Below, piece after piece: positions 9,116 to 17,918 of a stretch of 64,000 bases of DNA. Position numbers and translations under genes: made by a program. This DNA is from DAOUKH01 sp965219875 (GTDB lineage Bacteria > Chloroflexota > Dehalococcoidia > SHYB01). Position 1 is the stretch's first letter. Every line of letters begins with the position of its first letter. The notes under the pieces were generated by a model that was not told where the DNA came from, searched no databases, and saw nothing but the letters and a program-made list of their open reading frames with translations. The stretch lies in the NCBI GenBank assembly GCA_965219875.1, contig CBDCOW010000001.1, positions 1,240,001 through 1,304,000 on the forward strand, read 5' to 3'.

Positions 9116-9873
9116 CGCGGCCCTATCTGGCGCACCAGCGCCTCCGCGTGGTCGGTGACCACGGCGTCGAGCCCCATCTCGCCGAGATCGGCCAAGTCGG
9201 CGCCCGCGCTCACGTCCCACGCCAGCACCCGCTGCCCGCGGGCGTGGGCCCGGCGCAGCAGCCCTTCCGAGAAGCCGGTCTCGTTGGGGTTCAGCCAGTG
9301 CGGCGCGGCCAGCGGACTCAGCCACTGCCCCCGCGCCGGCGCCGGATGGTCCCCACTCCAGATGAGCCCCCGGAGCGCCCGGGGCTCGATGAGCCGCACT
9401 GCCAGAAGTGAGAACGGGCTGAAACTCGCCACCATCGCTGTCTCCAAGCGCCCCGCCTCCCGGACCACCCGCAGCGCCCGCGAAGCAAGTCCCCAGAACC
9501 CCGCCCCGTACACCTTGAGTTCGACGATGGTGAGGAAGGACGCCGGTAGCGCGTCGAATACCTCGCCCAACGTGGGAATGCGCTCTCCGGGAAGGCCCCG
9601 GACGTCGAGCCGCTTCAGCTCCGCGAGCGAGCGCCGTGCCGCAGGCCCGGTCCCGCTGGTGGTGCGCTCCAGTCCGTGGTCGTGGAGCACCACCACCTCA
9701 CCGTCCCGCGACAACCGCACGTCAAGCTCGACGCCATCGGCCCCCGCCTCGATGGCCGACCGAAACGCGGCCACCGTATTCTCCGGCGCCCCCGACGTCA
9801 GCCCTCGGTGCGCGATGATTAGCGGCCGCCCCCGCTCCCCCGCCTGCCGCATCCAACCTTCTTGCATTGCCAT
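9112..9873 (-). CDS. Glycerophosphodiester phosphodiesterase
   Basis: GDPD-family TIM-barrel enzyme, 253 aa, that hydrolyses glycerophosphodiesters to glycerol 3-phosphate and an alcohol. The full signature is present: AHRG at 21-24 (catalytic H22), PENT at 30-33, metal ligands E49 and D51 in GVELDVRLSRDG, and the second catalytic histidine in LHDHGLERTT (H64). No signal peptide is seen, so it is probably cytoplasmic. It converges on the transglutaminase-like gene with stop codons sharing CTAG. A candidate -10 (TAAGGT) lies close to the start. Confidence 0.9.
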   Translation of the reverse strand: MAMQEGWMRQAGERGRPLIIAHRGLTSGAPENTVAAFRSAIEAGADGVELDVRLSRDGEVVVLHDHGLERTTSGTGPAARRSLAELKRLDVRGLPGERIPTLGEVFDALPASFLTIVELKVYGAGFWGLASRALRVVREAGRLETAMVASFSPFSLLAVRLIEPRALRGLIWSGDHPAPARGQWLSPLAAPHWLNPNETGFSEGLLRRAHARGQRVLAWDVSAGADLADLGEMGLDAVVTDHAEALVRQIGPR

Positions 9874-9949
9874 ACCTTAACGCCAACCACAAGCCTGTAC
9901 GCTTAGGGGTCGTCAGCCGTGTGCCCCTAGAGTCACTTACTCCTTGAGT

Positions 9950-11134
9950 CTATTCGGATCTCTGTCCGCCAACGGCACGCACGCCAGGCCATGGGGAGTT
10001 CCCGGCTAGGACGCGTGTGTCCCCGCTGTTGGAGTCCATCACGAGAAGCGACCACCTTCGCTCACCCTCTGCCCGGAATTCACCCGAAACCGCGAGCCTC
10101 GATCCGTCCGGCGACCACGACAGGCCCTGAATGACGCCAGAGAGGTTGGGAAGGCTCAGCCTGCGCAACCCGGAGCCGTCGGGCCGGACGCCAGATACGA
10201 CGCCTTCGGCGACGAAGGCAATCTCCGCGCCATCGGGAGACCATGCGAGGTGCACTGCCTCAACATCCGGCAGGACCAGCCGCATATTGGACCCATCAGG
10301 GTTGCTGGTGTAGATGCCCGCGCTGTCGCCATCCTTCTTGGCGAACGCGAGCTGTCCTCCCCCGGGGGACCATGCTGGCCGGCTAGTCATGACGCGTGAC
10401 CGAGGAGGCACTCCCTGGATGACGGTCTCCGACACTCGATAGACCTCAGACCCCTGACGCGTGACAGTGTAGAGCGCGTACCGAGAGCGATGTTGGCCCT
10501 CAGACTCAACCGCCGTGAAGGCGATGTACTCGCCGTCGGGAGACCAGATCGGTGGATCGCCCAGGGATACGGCTGTGTCTGTCAGCTCCCGCATCTGCGA
10601 CCCATCCGCCCGCATGGTGTGCAGTGTGCCGCGGGAGATGAACGCGATCGAGGCTCCATCAGGAGACCAGACCGGGCTGTGGTCGAACCAGTCGTTCTTC
10701 GTCAGACGGCGAACATCGGATCCGTCGAGCGCTGAAGTCACGATCTCCGAATTCACTACCCCAAAGAACAACAGGCGCAATTGGCGAGTCTTGAAACGGT
10801 AGGTCATGAACACGATGCGAGACCCATCGGGGGAGAGGTCCGGACTGAAGTCCAGCTCGTAGTCGGCAGACGGTAACGCTTCGGAGATCAAGCGTATCCA
10901 AGAGCCGTCGGAGGAGACCTCCCCAAGAGCGACGTCCCCAAGAGGGAAGTCCCCCCGGGCACGTGCGCCGCTCATGTGCATCACGATGCTTGATCCATCA
11001 GGGGACCAGCTGGGGGTGTGAGCCCACAGCTGGCTGCTTTCGGAGCTAACCAAGCCCGCCGTTTCGCACGACGTCAGTACCGTGAGCGCAAGCGCCGCAA
11101 GAATCACCATTTGCGCGATCTTCCTCACTGGCAC
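9950..11134 (-). CDS. TolB/PD40-type beta-propeller lipoprotein
   Basis: 394 aa. An N-terminal signal with lipobox LTSC (Cys23) predicts a lipid-anchored exported protein. The rest is seven blades of the WSPDG type (for example WSPDGSSIVM, WSPDGASIAFI, WSPDGEYIAF, WSPGGGQLAFA, WSPDGAEIAFV), as in TolB and the N-terminal propeller of prolyl oligopeptidases, but no peptidase domain follows. A binding or scaffold role at the cell surface is inferred. It starts with GTG. Base composition looks less GC-biased than its neighbours, which hints at transfer, but this is a visual impression only. Confidence 0.8.
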   Translation of the reverse strand: MPVRKIAQMVILAALALTVLTSCETAGLVSSESSQLWAHTPSWSPDGSSIVMHMSGARARGDFPLGDVALGEVSSDGSWIRLISEALPSADYELDFSPDLSPDGSRIVFMTYRFKTRQLRLLFFGVVNSEIVTSALDGSDVRRLTKNDWFDHSPVWSPDGASIAFISRGTLHTMRADGSQMRELTDTAVSLGDPPIWSPDGEYIAFTAVESEGQHRSRYALYTVTRQGSEVYRVSETVIQGVPPRSRVMTSRPAWSPGGGQLAFAKKDGDSAGIYTSNPDGSNMRLVLPDVEAVHLAWSPDGAEIAFVAEGVVSGVRPDGSGLRRLSLPNLSGVIQGLSWSPDGSRLAVSGEFRAEGERRWSLLVMDSNSGDTRVLAGNSPWPGVRAVGGQRSE

Positions 11135-11222
11135 CTCAATGGATGTCTACCGATTGATCACTGTCTGGTACAAGGCGTAGACGGCCATGATGTCTAAAGG
11201 ATATGGAGAGCAGTGGAACATG

Positions 11223-11262
11223 GGCGCGCGCCGCCAGGCGCGCGGGCCCCCGCAGGGCGCCG
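11223..11262. repeat. Palindromic intergenic repeat (module C)
   Basis: A short GC-rich inverted repeat (GCGCGCGCCGCCAGGCGCGCG followed by CCCGCAGGGCGCC). The same module is seen near 11,910-12,015, 17,780, 29,180 and 45,585. It lies immediately after the EVE gene stop. Confidence 0.6.
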
Positions 11263-11266
11263 TCCC

Positions 11267-11731
11267 CTACCCCCCGGACCTACCCAGTTTCACCACCAGC
11301 TCCCACTCCTCCGCCGTAACCGGCTGGACCGAGAGCCGCATCCCGCGCTTCAGCACCAGCATGCCGGCGAGCCCAGGCTCCTCACGCATGCGGGCCACGG
11401 TGAGCGGCTCGGGGAACCGCTCGTCGGCCTTGATGTCGACCATGTACCACAGCGGCTTGTCCGGCGTGCTCTTGGGGTCGGGATGGTCGGAGTCCGGGTC
11501 CCACGCGGTGCTGTCGGGATAGCCGCTCCGCGTCACGACCGCCGTCCCCACGATCACCAGGGGCTTGGCGTTGCTGTAATAGAAGAGGACACCGTCGCCC
11601 TCCTTGATCTCGTCGCGGAGAAAGTTGCGGGCCTGGAAGTTGCGCACGCCGTCCCATTCCGCCACGCCGTCCCGCACCAGATCGTCATAAGAGTACGTGT
11701 TCGGCTCCGACTTGAAGAGCCAATAGGCCAT
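11267..11731 (-). CDS. EVE domain-containing protein
   Basis: 154 aa, a complete stand-alone EVE domain of the PUA-like fold (thymocyte nuclear protein 1 family): AYWLFKSEPNTYSYDDL, then WDGVRNFQARNFLRD, GDGVLFYYSN and LWYMVDIKADERF. EVE domains are proposed to bind modified bases in DNA or RNA. It lies 23 bp downstream of tRNA-Glu on the same strand and could be read with it. A link to the restriction locus 8 kb away is not supported by anything seen here. Confidence 0.9.
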   Translation of the reverse strand: MAYWLFKSEPNTYSYDDLVRDGVAEWDGVRNFQARNFLRDEIKEGDGVLFYYSNAKPLVIVGTAVVTRSGYPDSTAWDPDSDHPDPKSTPDKPLWYMVDIKADERFPEPLTVARMREEPGLAGMLVLKRGMRLSVQPVTAEEWELVVKLGRSGG

Positions 11732-11754
11732 CGCTCGCCTCCGGCGTTGGGTTG

Positions 11755-11830
11755 TGGTGCCCCCACGGGAATTCGAATCCCGGTCTCCGCCTTGAAAGGG
11801 CGACGTCCTAGTCCTCTAGACGATGGGGGC
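11755..11830 (-). tRNA. tRNA-Glu (anticodon TTC)
   Basis: A 76-nt cloverleaf on the minus strand. The acceptor stem GCCCCCA pairs with TGGGGGC. The anticodon stem-loop is CGCCC-TTTCAAG-GCG with anticodon TTC (reads GAA/GAG), and the T-arm contains GGGATTCGAATTCCC. The CCA end is encoded. The D-arm ATCGTCTAGAGGACTAGGAC is typical of tRNA-Glu. The cognate synthetase gltX is also in this window at 35.3 kb. Confidence 0.95.
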
Positions 11831-11888
11831 GGGAACACGCGCGGCTTCCATTCTAAGCGCCGCTCCACCGCCCCTTCAATGAGGCGGT

Positions 11889-12088
11889 CGGAAGACTTCG
11901 CAACCCACCCGCGCGCCCTGCGGGCGCGTGCTTTCTCTCAGTCTCCCCGGGGGAGACCATTGCGTAACAGGGATCGGGGAGGGAGAAGCGCCCTGTCGGG
12001 CGCTCGCGCGCCTAGCGGCGCGCGCCCTCTCTCAAATCTCCCCCAGAGGGGGAGAGGCCGGAGGGGAGGGCGCCCACAAGGGGCGCCC
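11889..12088. repeat. Composite palindromic repeat block
   Basis: A 200-bp gene-free block between tRNA-Glu and argC, built of recurrent modules: GCGCGC/CAGGGCGC palindromes, the hairpin CTCCCCCAGAGGGGGAG with flanking CTCTCTCA, and GGGCGCCCACAAGGGGCGCCC. A version of the GACC(T/A)TTGCG module is also present. The same pieces occur in other intergenic regions of the window. Confidence 0.7.
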
Positions 12089-13126
12089 CTACGGGTAGAG
12101 CGCGACCTGCTCCAGCCCTGCCGTCTCGGGGAAGCCCATCATCAGGTTCATGTTCTGCACCGCTTCGCCCGCCGCGCCCTTGACCAGGTTGTCGATGGCG
12201 CTCACCACGATCAGGCGGTCCGTCCGCGGGTCCACCGTCGGGTAGACCAAGCAGTCGTTGTTGCCCAACGTCTGCTTCGTCTGCGGCGGCTCCTCCGCGA
12301 TGCGCACGAACGGCGCGTCGCGGTAGAAGTCGCGGTACAGCTCGATGATCTCGCCCTTCGTTCCGTTGCCCGCGCTCTTGGCCAGAGGCGCGTAGCACGT
12401 GCTCAGGATGCCCCGCGTCATGGGGATGAGATGCGGCATGAAGGTGATACTGAGCGCCCGGCTCGGCGAGAGCCGCTCCAGCTCCTGCACGATCTCCGGG
12501 TAATGGCGGTGCCCGTCCACGGCGTACGCCCGCACGCTCTCGTTCACTTCCGAGAAGTGCGTCGTCAGACTCAACGACCGGCCCGCCCCCGACACCCCGG
12601 ACTTGCCGTCGACGACGATGTCGCCAGCGATCAGGCCCTCCCGCACCGCCGGCGCGAGCGCCAGTACCGCCCCCGTCGGGTAGCAGCCGGGGTTGCCCAC
12701 CAGCTTGGCGCCGGGAAGCTCGTCCTTGTGCAGCTCGGGCAGCCCGTAGACCGTCGAGTCGAGCAGCGGAGGGCTGGGGTGCTCGACCTGGTACCACTCG
12801 GTGTACTCCGCGGCGTCGTGGAGCCGGAAGTCGGCGCTCAGGTCGCACACCGGCGTCCCCGCCTCGATGTACCCCAGCAGCCGCGGCGCACTGTCCTTGT
12901 GGCCCAGCGCCGAGAAGACGAAGTCCACCTCGTCTTCGACCTCCTCGGTGATCGTCAGGTCCACCGTTGCCAGGTGGGGGAAGACCTCGCCCAGACGCTT
13001 CCCCGCCGCGCTCCGCCCCGTCACTGCCGCCAGTTCGACGGAGGGGTGGCGGCACAGGATGCGCGCCAACTCGACGCCCGCGTATCCGGTGACGTTGATG
13101 ATGCCGACCCGCAACCGCTTATCCAT
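12089..13126 (-). CDS. argC: N-acetyl-gamma-glutamyl-phosphate reductase
   Basis: Third step of arginine biosynthesis: NADPH-dependent reduction of N-acetylglutamyl phosphate to the semialdehyde. 345 aa, the usual length. The NADP-binding start is VGIINVTGYAGVEL, the catalytic cysteine is C148 in GNPGCYPTGA, and the conserved C-terminal stretch is VDGHRHYPEI. The ATG overlaps the end of nth by 8 nt, so translation is probably coupled. No other arg genes are in the window. Confidence 0.95.
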   Translation of the reverse strand: MDKRLRVGIINVTGYAGVELARILCRHPSVELAAVTGRSAAGKRLGEVFPHLATVDLTITEEVEDEVDFVFSALGHKDSAPRLLGYIEAGTPVCDLSADFRLHDAAEYTEWYQVEHPSPPLLDSTVYGLPELHKDELPGAKLVGNPGCYPTGAVLALAPAVREGLIAGDIVVDGKSGVSGAGRSLSLTTHFSEVNESVRAYAVDGHRHYPEIVQELERLSPSRALSITFMPHLIPMTRGILSTCYAPLAKSAGNGTKGEIIELYRDFYRDAPFVRIAEEPPQTKQTLGNNDCLVYPTVDPRTDRLIVVSAIDNLVKGAAGEAVQNMNLMMGFPETAGLEQVALYP

Positions 13127-13856
13127 TTGCTCGTCTCCGCTTCTTCGCCGGCGGCTTCAGCGCGCTCGCCGGGCACCGCTCCTCCAACACGCACGCCGCG
13201 CAACGGGGGCGCATCGCCTTGCAGACCACCCGCCCGTGCTGAATCGTGAGCATGTGAAAGGGCATCCGGTCGGCGGGCTCGATCCGCGCCTCGAGCGCGT
13301 CATGCGACTGGTCGGGATTGACCTTCTCGCCGAACAGGCCCAGCCGCTTGGCGACCCGGTAGACGTGCGTGTCCACCGGCAGCGCCGGCATGTCGAGCGC
13401 GAACATCAGGACGCAGCCTGCCGTCTTCGGCCCGACTCCGGGCAGCTCGCGGAGCCACGCCTTCGCCTCTTCCAACGGCATCTCTGCCAGGAACGCAAGG
13501 TCGTACTCCCCCGCCCGCGACTTCACCTCGCGCAGGATCGCCTGGATGCGGGGCGCTTTGACCCGCGCCAGCCCGCCCCCGCGAATCGCGTCGGCCACCG
13601 CCTCCGCGTCCGCCGCCGCCACCGCCTCCCACGACGAGAAGGCCGCGGTCAGGCTCTCGTAGGCGCGTATCGAGTTCGTGTCCGACGTGTGCTGCGACAG
13701 GATCGTGTAGACCAGCTCCGAGACGGGGTCGTAGCCGCGCGGCGGCTTCGGCGGGCCGTACTCCGGCTCCAGGCGGCCGAGTATCTCCCCGATCTCCCAA
13801 AGGGTCGGGGCCGACTTGGCCTTGGGGGTGCCGCGCTTCCGCGTCGTGGTGGTCAT
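13119..13856 (-). CDS. nth: Endonuclease III-like DNA glycosylase/AP lyase
   Basis: Base-excision repair enzyme that removes oxidised pyrimidines, 245 aa. The helix-hairpin-helix LPGVGPKTAG carries catalytic K144, and the catalytic aspartate is D162 in PVDTHVYR. The [4Fe-4S] loop is C212-x6-C219-x2-C222-x5-C228. The start is the ATG opening MTTTTRKRG; the longer open frame upstream is out of character. A TAGAAT -10-like hexamer lies about 20 nt upstream (13,876-13,881). It is divergent from tldD across 160 bp. Confidence 0.92.
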   Translation of the reverse strand: MTTTTRKRGTPKAKSAPTLWEIGEILGRLEPEYGPPKPPRGYDPVSELVYTILSQHTSDTNSIRAYESLTAAFSSWEAVAAADAEAVADAIRGGGLARVKAPRIQAILREVKSRAGEYDLAFLAEMPLEEAKAWLRELPGVGPKTAGCVLMFALDMPALPVDTHVYRVAKRLGLFGEKVNPDQSHDALEARIEPADRMPFHMLTIQHGRVVCKAMRPRCAACVLEERCPASALKPPAKKRRRANG

Positions 13857-14016
13857 CGCCGCGCTCACTCCCGTTATTCTACCAGGGACGCAGCCGGCAG
13901 CCGCCGTCCGTAGGGGCTCTCCGCGCCCACGCGCCAAAGACGCTTTGTGCGATACTACCCCCCGCCGACGGACGTGCGTCCGTCGCGCTCGACCTCTCGA
14001 TGAAAGGCGATCCTCC

Positions 14017-15378
14017 ATGCGGGATATCGTTCGACAAGCGCTCCAGGGCCACGACGCCGAATACGTCGAGCTTCGGCTCGAAGACGCCGAGTCCACCCGC
14101 CTCCAATACCGCGGCAAGGACCTCGAAGAGGCCAACCGCACCCGGAGCAAGGGCGGCTGCGCCCGCGCCCTCGTCAATGGCGGCTGGGGCTTCGTCTCGT
14201 TCAACTCCTACGACGACCTTACGGAGAAAGTCCGGCTCGCCGTCCGGCAGGCCCGCATCGCCGGCAACGAGACCTCCGCCTTCGCCCCCGCGCCGCCCGT
14301 CGACGAGTCCGTCGCCCCGCGTTTGGTGAAAGACCCCCGCGCCGTCTCCCTCGCTGACAAGAAGACGCTGCTCGACGAGTACAACCAGATCATCTGGTCG
14401 ACCTCCGGCGCCATCCATAGCTCGTCCATCTCCTACGGCGACGGCGTGCGCAACGTCGTCTTCGCCGGATCGAACGGCACGTATATCGAGCAGAGCAAGA
14501 TCGACGTGACGCTCAACGTGCGGGCCATGGCCCGCGATGGCGGCGACGTGCAGCAGGCCGGCTTCAGCGTCGGCGGCAACGGCGACTACGCCGTCGTCGA
14601 GGGGCGGCACGACGAGGTGCGCGCCGAGGCCCAACGCGCCGTCGACTTCCTCTCCGCGCCCGCCGCCGAGGGCCGCGAGTACACCGTCGTCCTCGACCCG
14701 ATACTCGCCGGCGTCTTCGTCCACGAAGCCTTCGGGCACCTCTCCGAGGCCGATCACGTCTACGAGAACAAGAACCTGCGCGACATCATGGTCTTGGGCA
14801 AACGCTTCGGCGGCAAGCACCTCAACATCGTCGACGGCGCCGCCGTCCCCGGCCTCCGGGGCAGCTTCAAGTACGACGACGAAGGCGTCGCCGCCGCCAA
14901 GACGGACCTGGTTCGCGAGGGCGTCCTCGTCGGCAGGCTCCACTCCCGCGAGACCGCGGCGCGCATGGGCGAGCAGCCCACCGGCAACGCCCGCGCCATC
15001 AGCTATCAGTTCCCCCCCATCGTCCGTATGACCAATACCTACATCGAGCCCCAGCAGACGACGTTCGACGAGATCGTCGCCGAGATCGACGACGGCGTCT
15101 ACGCAAAGAACTGGTACGGCGGTATGACCAGCATGGAGATGTTCACTTTCTCCGCCGGCGAGGCCTACCGCATCCGCAACGGACGCGTCGAGGAGCTGCT
15201 GCGGCCCGTGGTGCTCTCCGGCAATCTGTTCGAGACGCTGGAGAACATCGATGCCATCGGCAACGACCTCGAAATGAACCAGGGCGGCGGCTGCGGCAAG
15301 GGCGGCCAGTCGCCCCTCGCCGTCTCCAACGGCAGCCCCCACATCCGCATTCGCAACTGCCTCGTCGGCGGCAAGTAG
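14017..15378 (+). CDS. tldD: Metallopeptidase TldD
   Basis: Zinc metallopeptidase subunit of the TldD/TldE heterodimer, which trims unfolded or post-translationally modified peptides and takes part in toxin maturation or turnover. 453 aa. The zinc motif HEAFGH gives H236, E237 and H241 (HExxxH), and a conserved GGGCGKGG near the C-terminus supplies the cysteine ligand. The start is the ATG after an AAAGGCGATCCTCC leader. The partner tldE follows 12 bp downstream. No modified-peptide precursor is evident nearby. Confidence 0.93.
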   Translation: MRDIVRQALQGHDAEYVELRLEDAESTRLQYRGKDLEEANRTRSKGGCARALVNGGWGFVSFNSYDDLTEKVRLAVRQARIAGNETSAFAPAPPVDESVAPRLVKDPRAVSLADKKTLLDEYNQIIWSTSGAIHSSSISYGDGVRNVVFAGSNGTYIEQSKIDVTLNVRAMARDGGDVQQAGFSVGGNGDYAVVEGRHDEVRAEAQRAVDFLSAPAAEGREYTVVLDPILAGVFVHEAFGHLSEADHVYENKNLRDIMVLGKRFGGKHLNIVDGAAVPGLRGSFKYDDEGVAAAKTDLVREGVLVGRLHSRETAARMGEQPTGNARAISYQFPPIVRMTNTYIEPQQTTFDEIVAEIDDGVYAKNWYGGMTSMEMFTFSAGEAYRIRNGRVEELLRPVVLSGNLFETLENIDAIGNDLEMNQGGGCGKGGQSPLAVSNGSPHIRIRNCLVGGK

Positions 15379-15390
15379 GCGGCCCCAACC

Positions 15391-16707
15391 ATGCATACCG
15401 CGGTCCAAGAGGCCCTCGAAAAGGCCAAGCAGCGCGCCGATCAGGCGGAGGTCTACCGCGTCCAACGCCGCGAGACCCCGGTGAGCTTCGAGGCCAACCG
15501 CCTCAAGATGCTCGAGACCAAGGAGTCGTCGGGCATGGCCCTGCGCATCGTGCGCGACGGGCGTATCGGCTTCTCCGCGACCAACGACGCCGCCGATATC
15601 GACGGCCTCGTCGAGCGCGCCGTCGAGCTCGCCGACTTCGGCGCCGCCGCCAAGTTCGACCTCCCCGGACCGGAGATCTACGCCAGCGTCCCCGTCTACG
15701 ATCCCAAGATCGAGGACGTCTCCATCGAGGAGATGGTGCGGACCGGCCAGACGATGATCGATGCCCTCCGCGAGCGGCACGACGATCTCGTCTGCGAGGC
15801 CGGCGTCACCCGCGCCGTGGGCGCCGTTGAAATCGCAAACTCCAACGGCGGAAGCGCCGCGTACGAGCGGTCCTCCTACGCGCTGGCCCTGCACGGGACG
15901 CTCGTCCGCGGCTCCGACATGCTCTTCGTCGGCGATTGGGCCTCCTCGACCTCGCCCGACATCGACCCCGCCGGCGTCATCGCCCGCGTGATCCAGCAGT
16001 TCGAGCGCGCCAAGGAGACGGCCCAAGCGCCCACGGGGAAGGGCAAGGTCATGTTCAGCCCGCGCAGCGTCGCGTCGGCCCTGCTGCAGCCGCTGATGAC
16101 CGCCCTCAACGGCCGCACCGTCGTCCAAGGCGCCTCCCCCCTCGAAGGCAGGCTCGGCGAGCAGATGCTCGATCCCCGCTTCAGCCTGATCGACGACCCC
16201 ACCGTACCCCTCCGTCCCGGCAGCGCCCCCGCCGACGATGAGGGCACGCCCACGCGCCGTACCGCCCTCATCGAAGGCGGCAAGCCCGCCGCCTTCCTCT
16301 TCGACCTCCAGACCGCGGGCCAGGCCGGCGCGGCCTCCACCGGCAGCGCCTCGCGCTCCTTGGGAAGCCTTCCCGCCCCCTCCTCCGGCGTGCTGTTCGT
16401 CGGCCCCGGCGGCGTCTCCACCGCCGACATGATCGCCTCCATCGACGACGGCGTCCTCGTCGAGCAGTTGCTCGGCGCGGGCCAGGGCAACGTGCTCGGC
16501 GGCGAGTTCGGCGGCAACGTCCTCCTCGGCTATCGCATCGTCAACGGCGAAATCGCCGGACGGGTGAAGGACACCATGATCTCCGGCAACGTCTACGAGG
16601 CCCTGAAGGAGATCGCGGCCCTCGGCGGCGAGCCGGAATGGGTCGGCGGCGCCCTCTCCACCCCGCCCATTTGCTGCGACGGCGTCACGGTATCCTCAAA
16701 GCAATAG
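15391..16707 (+). CDS. pmbA: TldE/PmbA family protein
   Basis: Non-catalytic partner of TldD, 438 aa. It shows the family architecture: RREPVSFEANR-like N-terminal strand (here RRETPVSFEANRLKML), SSGMALRIVRDGRIGFS, and a C-terminal GEIAGRVKDTMISGNVYE. It has no HExxxH, as expected for TldE. It lies 12 bp after tldD and 29 bp before the HEAT-repeat gene, so all three probably share a transcript. Confidence 0.92.
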   Translation: MHTAVQEALEKAKQRADQAEVYRVQRRETPVSFEANRLKMLETKESSGMALRIVRDGRIGFSATNDAADIDGLVERAVELADFGAAAKFDLPGPEIYASVPVYDPKIEDVSIEEMVRTGQTMIDALRERHDDLVCEAGVTRAVGAVEIANSNGGSAAYERSSYALALHGTLVRGSDMLFVGDWASSTSPDIDPAGVIARVIQQFERAKETAQAPTGKGKVMFSPRSVASALLQPLMTALNGRTVVQGASPLEGRLGEQMLDPRFSLIDDPTVPLRPGSAPADDEGTPTRRTALIEGGKPAAFLFDLQTAGQAGAASTGSASRSLGSLPAPSSGVLFVGPGGVSTADMIASIDDGVLVEQLLGAGQGNVLGGEFGGNVLLGYRIVNGEIAGRVKDTMISGNVYEALKEIAALGGEPEWVGGALSTPPICCDGVTVSSKQ

Positions 16708-16736
16708 ACCCGCGGAGAGAGGAGACGCCTCTAGGC

Positions 16737-17684
16737 ATGACTGTCGAAGACGCCCTCGCCGCCCTGCGAGACCCCGGCGCGCAGCTCACCCGCTCGGCCC
16801 TCGCCGAGCTCTCCGACCTCGCCGGCGACGACCTCGCCGCGTTCAAGCGCGCCTGGTCCGCGGCCGCCGACGAGGACCGCGTGACGGCGGTCGCCTACCT
16901 CACCGAGATGGCCGAGGACAACGTCGAGCTCGACTTCAATGCCCTCTTCCGCGTCGCCCTCGACGACGAGCACGACGGTGTCCGCCTCGGCGCCATCGCT
17001 GGGCTATGGGAGTGCGAGGAGCGCACGCTCACCGGCCCTCTTCTCCGCGCCCTCCGCGGCGACCCCTCCGAGACGGTCCGCGCCGCCGCCGCGCAGGCGT
17101 TGGGCCGCTTTGCGCTCATGGCCGAGATCGGCAAGCTCTCCGACCGCGAAGGCGGCCGGATCGGCGGCACGCTCATCGAAGCTATCGACGATGACGTCGA
17201 ATCGGTCGAGGTGCGCCGCCGCGCCATCGAGGCGCTGGCCTCCATGCGCCACCCCCGCGTCCCCGGTCTCATCGAGGAGGCCTACGAGAGCGAGGACAAC
17301 AAGGTCCAGGCAAGCGCCCTCTATGCGATGGGCCGCACCTGCGACATCGCGTGGATGCCCACCCTGATCGGCGAGCTGGAGAACGAAGACCCCGAGCTCC
17401 GCTACGAGGCCGCCGCCGCCCTCGGCGAAGTCGGCCACGACGACGCCGTCGAGTTCCTGCTCCCCCTCGTCGCCGACCCCGACCCCCAGGTCCAGGCGGC
17501 GGCGATCCAGAGCCTCGGCCGCATCGGCGGCGTCGCCGCGAAGAACGCCCTGCGGCGAGCGCACCGCGAGGCCGACGCCCGCCTCGGCGAGCTGATCGCG
17601 GGAGCCCTCGAAATCGCCGAATTCGACGAAGACCCTCTCAGCGCCGACCTCCTCAACCGCGACGCCCCCGCGTCGCAAAACTAA
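16737..17684 (+). CDS. HEAT-repeat protein
   Basis: 315 aa, composed almost entirely of HEAT/PBS-lyase-type helical repeats: VRAAAAQALGRFALM, VEVRRRAIEALASM, VQASALYAMGRT, LRYEAAAALGEVG and VQAAAIQSLGRIG. Such solenoids act as protein-binding scaffolds. The start is the ATG opening MTVEDAL after GAGAGAGGAG; upstream in-frame sequence is the shadow of tldE. Its position after tldD/tldE suggests an accessory role, but this is context only. Confidence 0.85.
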   Translation: MTVEDALAALRDPGAQLTRSALAELSDLAGDDLAAFKRAWSAAADEDRVTAVAYLTEMAEDNVELDFNALFRVALDDEHDGVRLGAIAGLWECEERTLTGPLLRALRGDPSETVRAAAAQALGRFALMAEIGKLSDREGGRIGGTLIEAIDDDVESVEVRRRAIEALASMRHPRVPGLIEEAYESEDNKVQASALYAMGRTCDIAWMPTLIGELENEDPELRYEAAAALGEVGHDDAVEFLLPLVADPDPQVQAAAIQSLGRIGGVAAKNALRRAHREADARLGELIAGALEIAEFDEDPLSADLLNRDAPASQN

Positions 17685-17699
17685 CCCTCCCCCTGACTG

Positions 17700-17822
17700 A
17701 ACTGGGGTGAGGCAATACCTTAACCTCCCCCGCAGGGGGGCACCTTAAGCCTCTCCCCCTCTGGGGGAGACTGAGAGAGGGCGCGCGCCGCAGGCGCGCG
17801 GGCGCCCAGAGGGCGCCACCCT
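17700..17822. repeat. Composite palindromic repeat block
   Basis: An intergenic block of three modules in order: ACCTCCCCCGCAGGGGGG, the hairpin CTCCCCCTCTGGGGGAG with GAGAGAGGG tail, and GCGCGCGCCGCAGGCGCGC followed by GGCGCCCAGAGGGCGCC. A nearly identical series of the first two modules occurs at about 35,240-35,310. Confidence 0.7.
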
Positions 17823-17918
17823 TGCCGCCCGCGCGCCGCGCGGCGTATCATTGCCCAAATTTCGCTCCCCGTGCGGCCCGCCCGCGCGGACGGGGCGGCG
17901 CGGAAGGCCCCTTCGCCC

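Noticed and set aside
13879..16128. A 749-residue minus-strand frame opposite tldD and tldE
   Set aside because: Shadow of two well-recognised genes; no conserved domain and biased Gly/Ala/Val/Asp composition.
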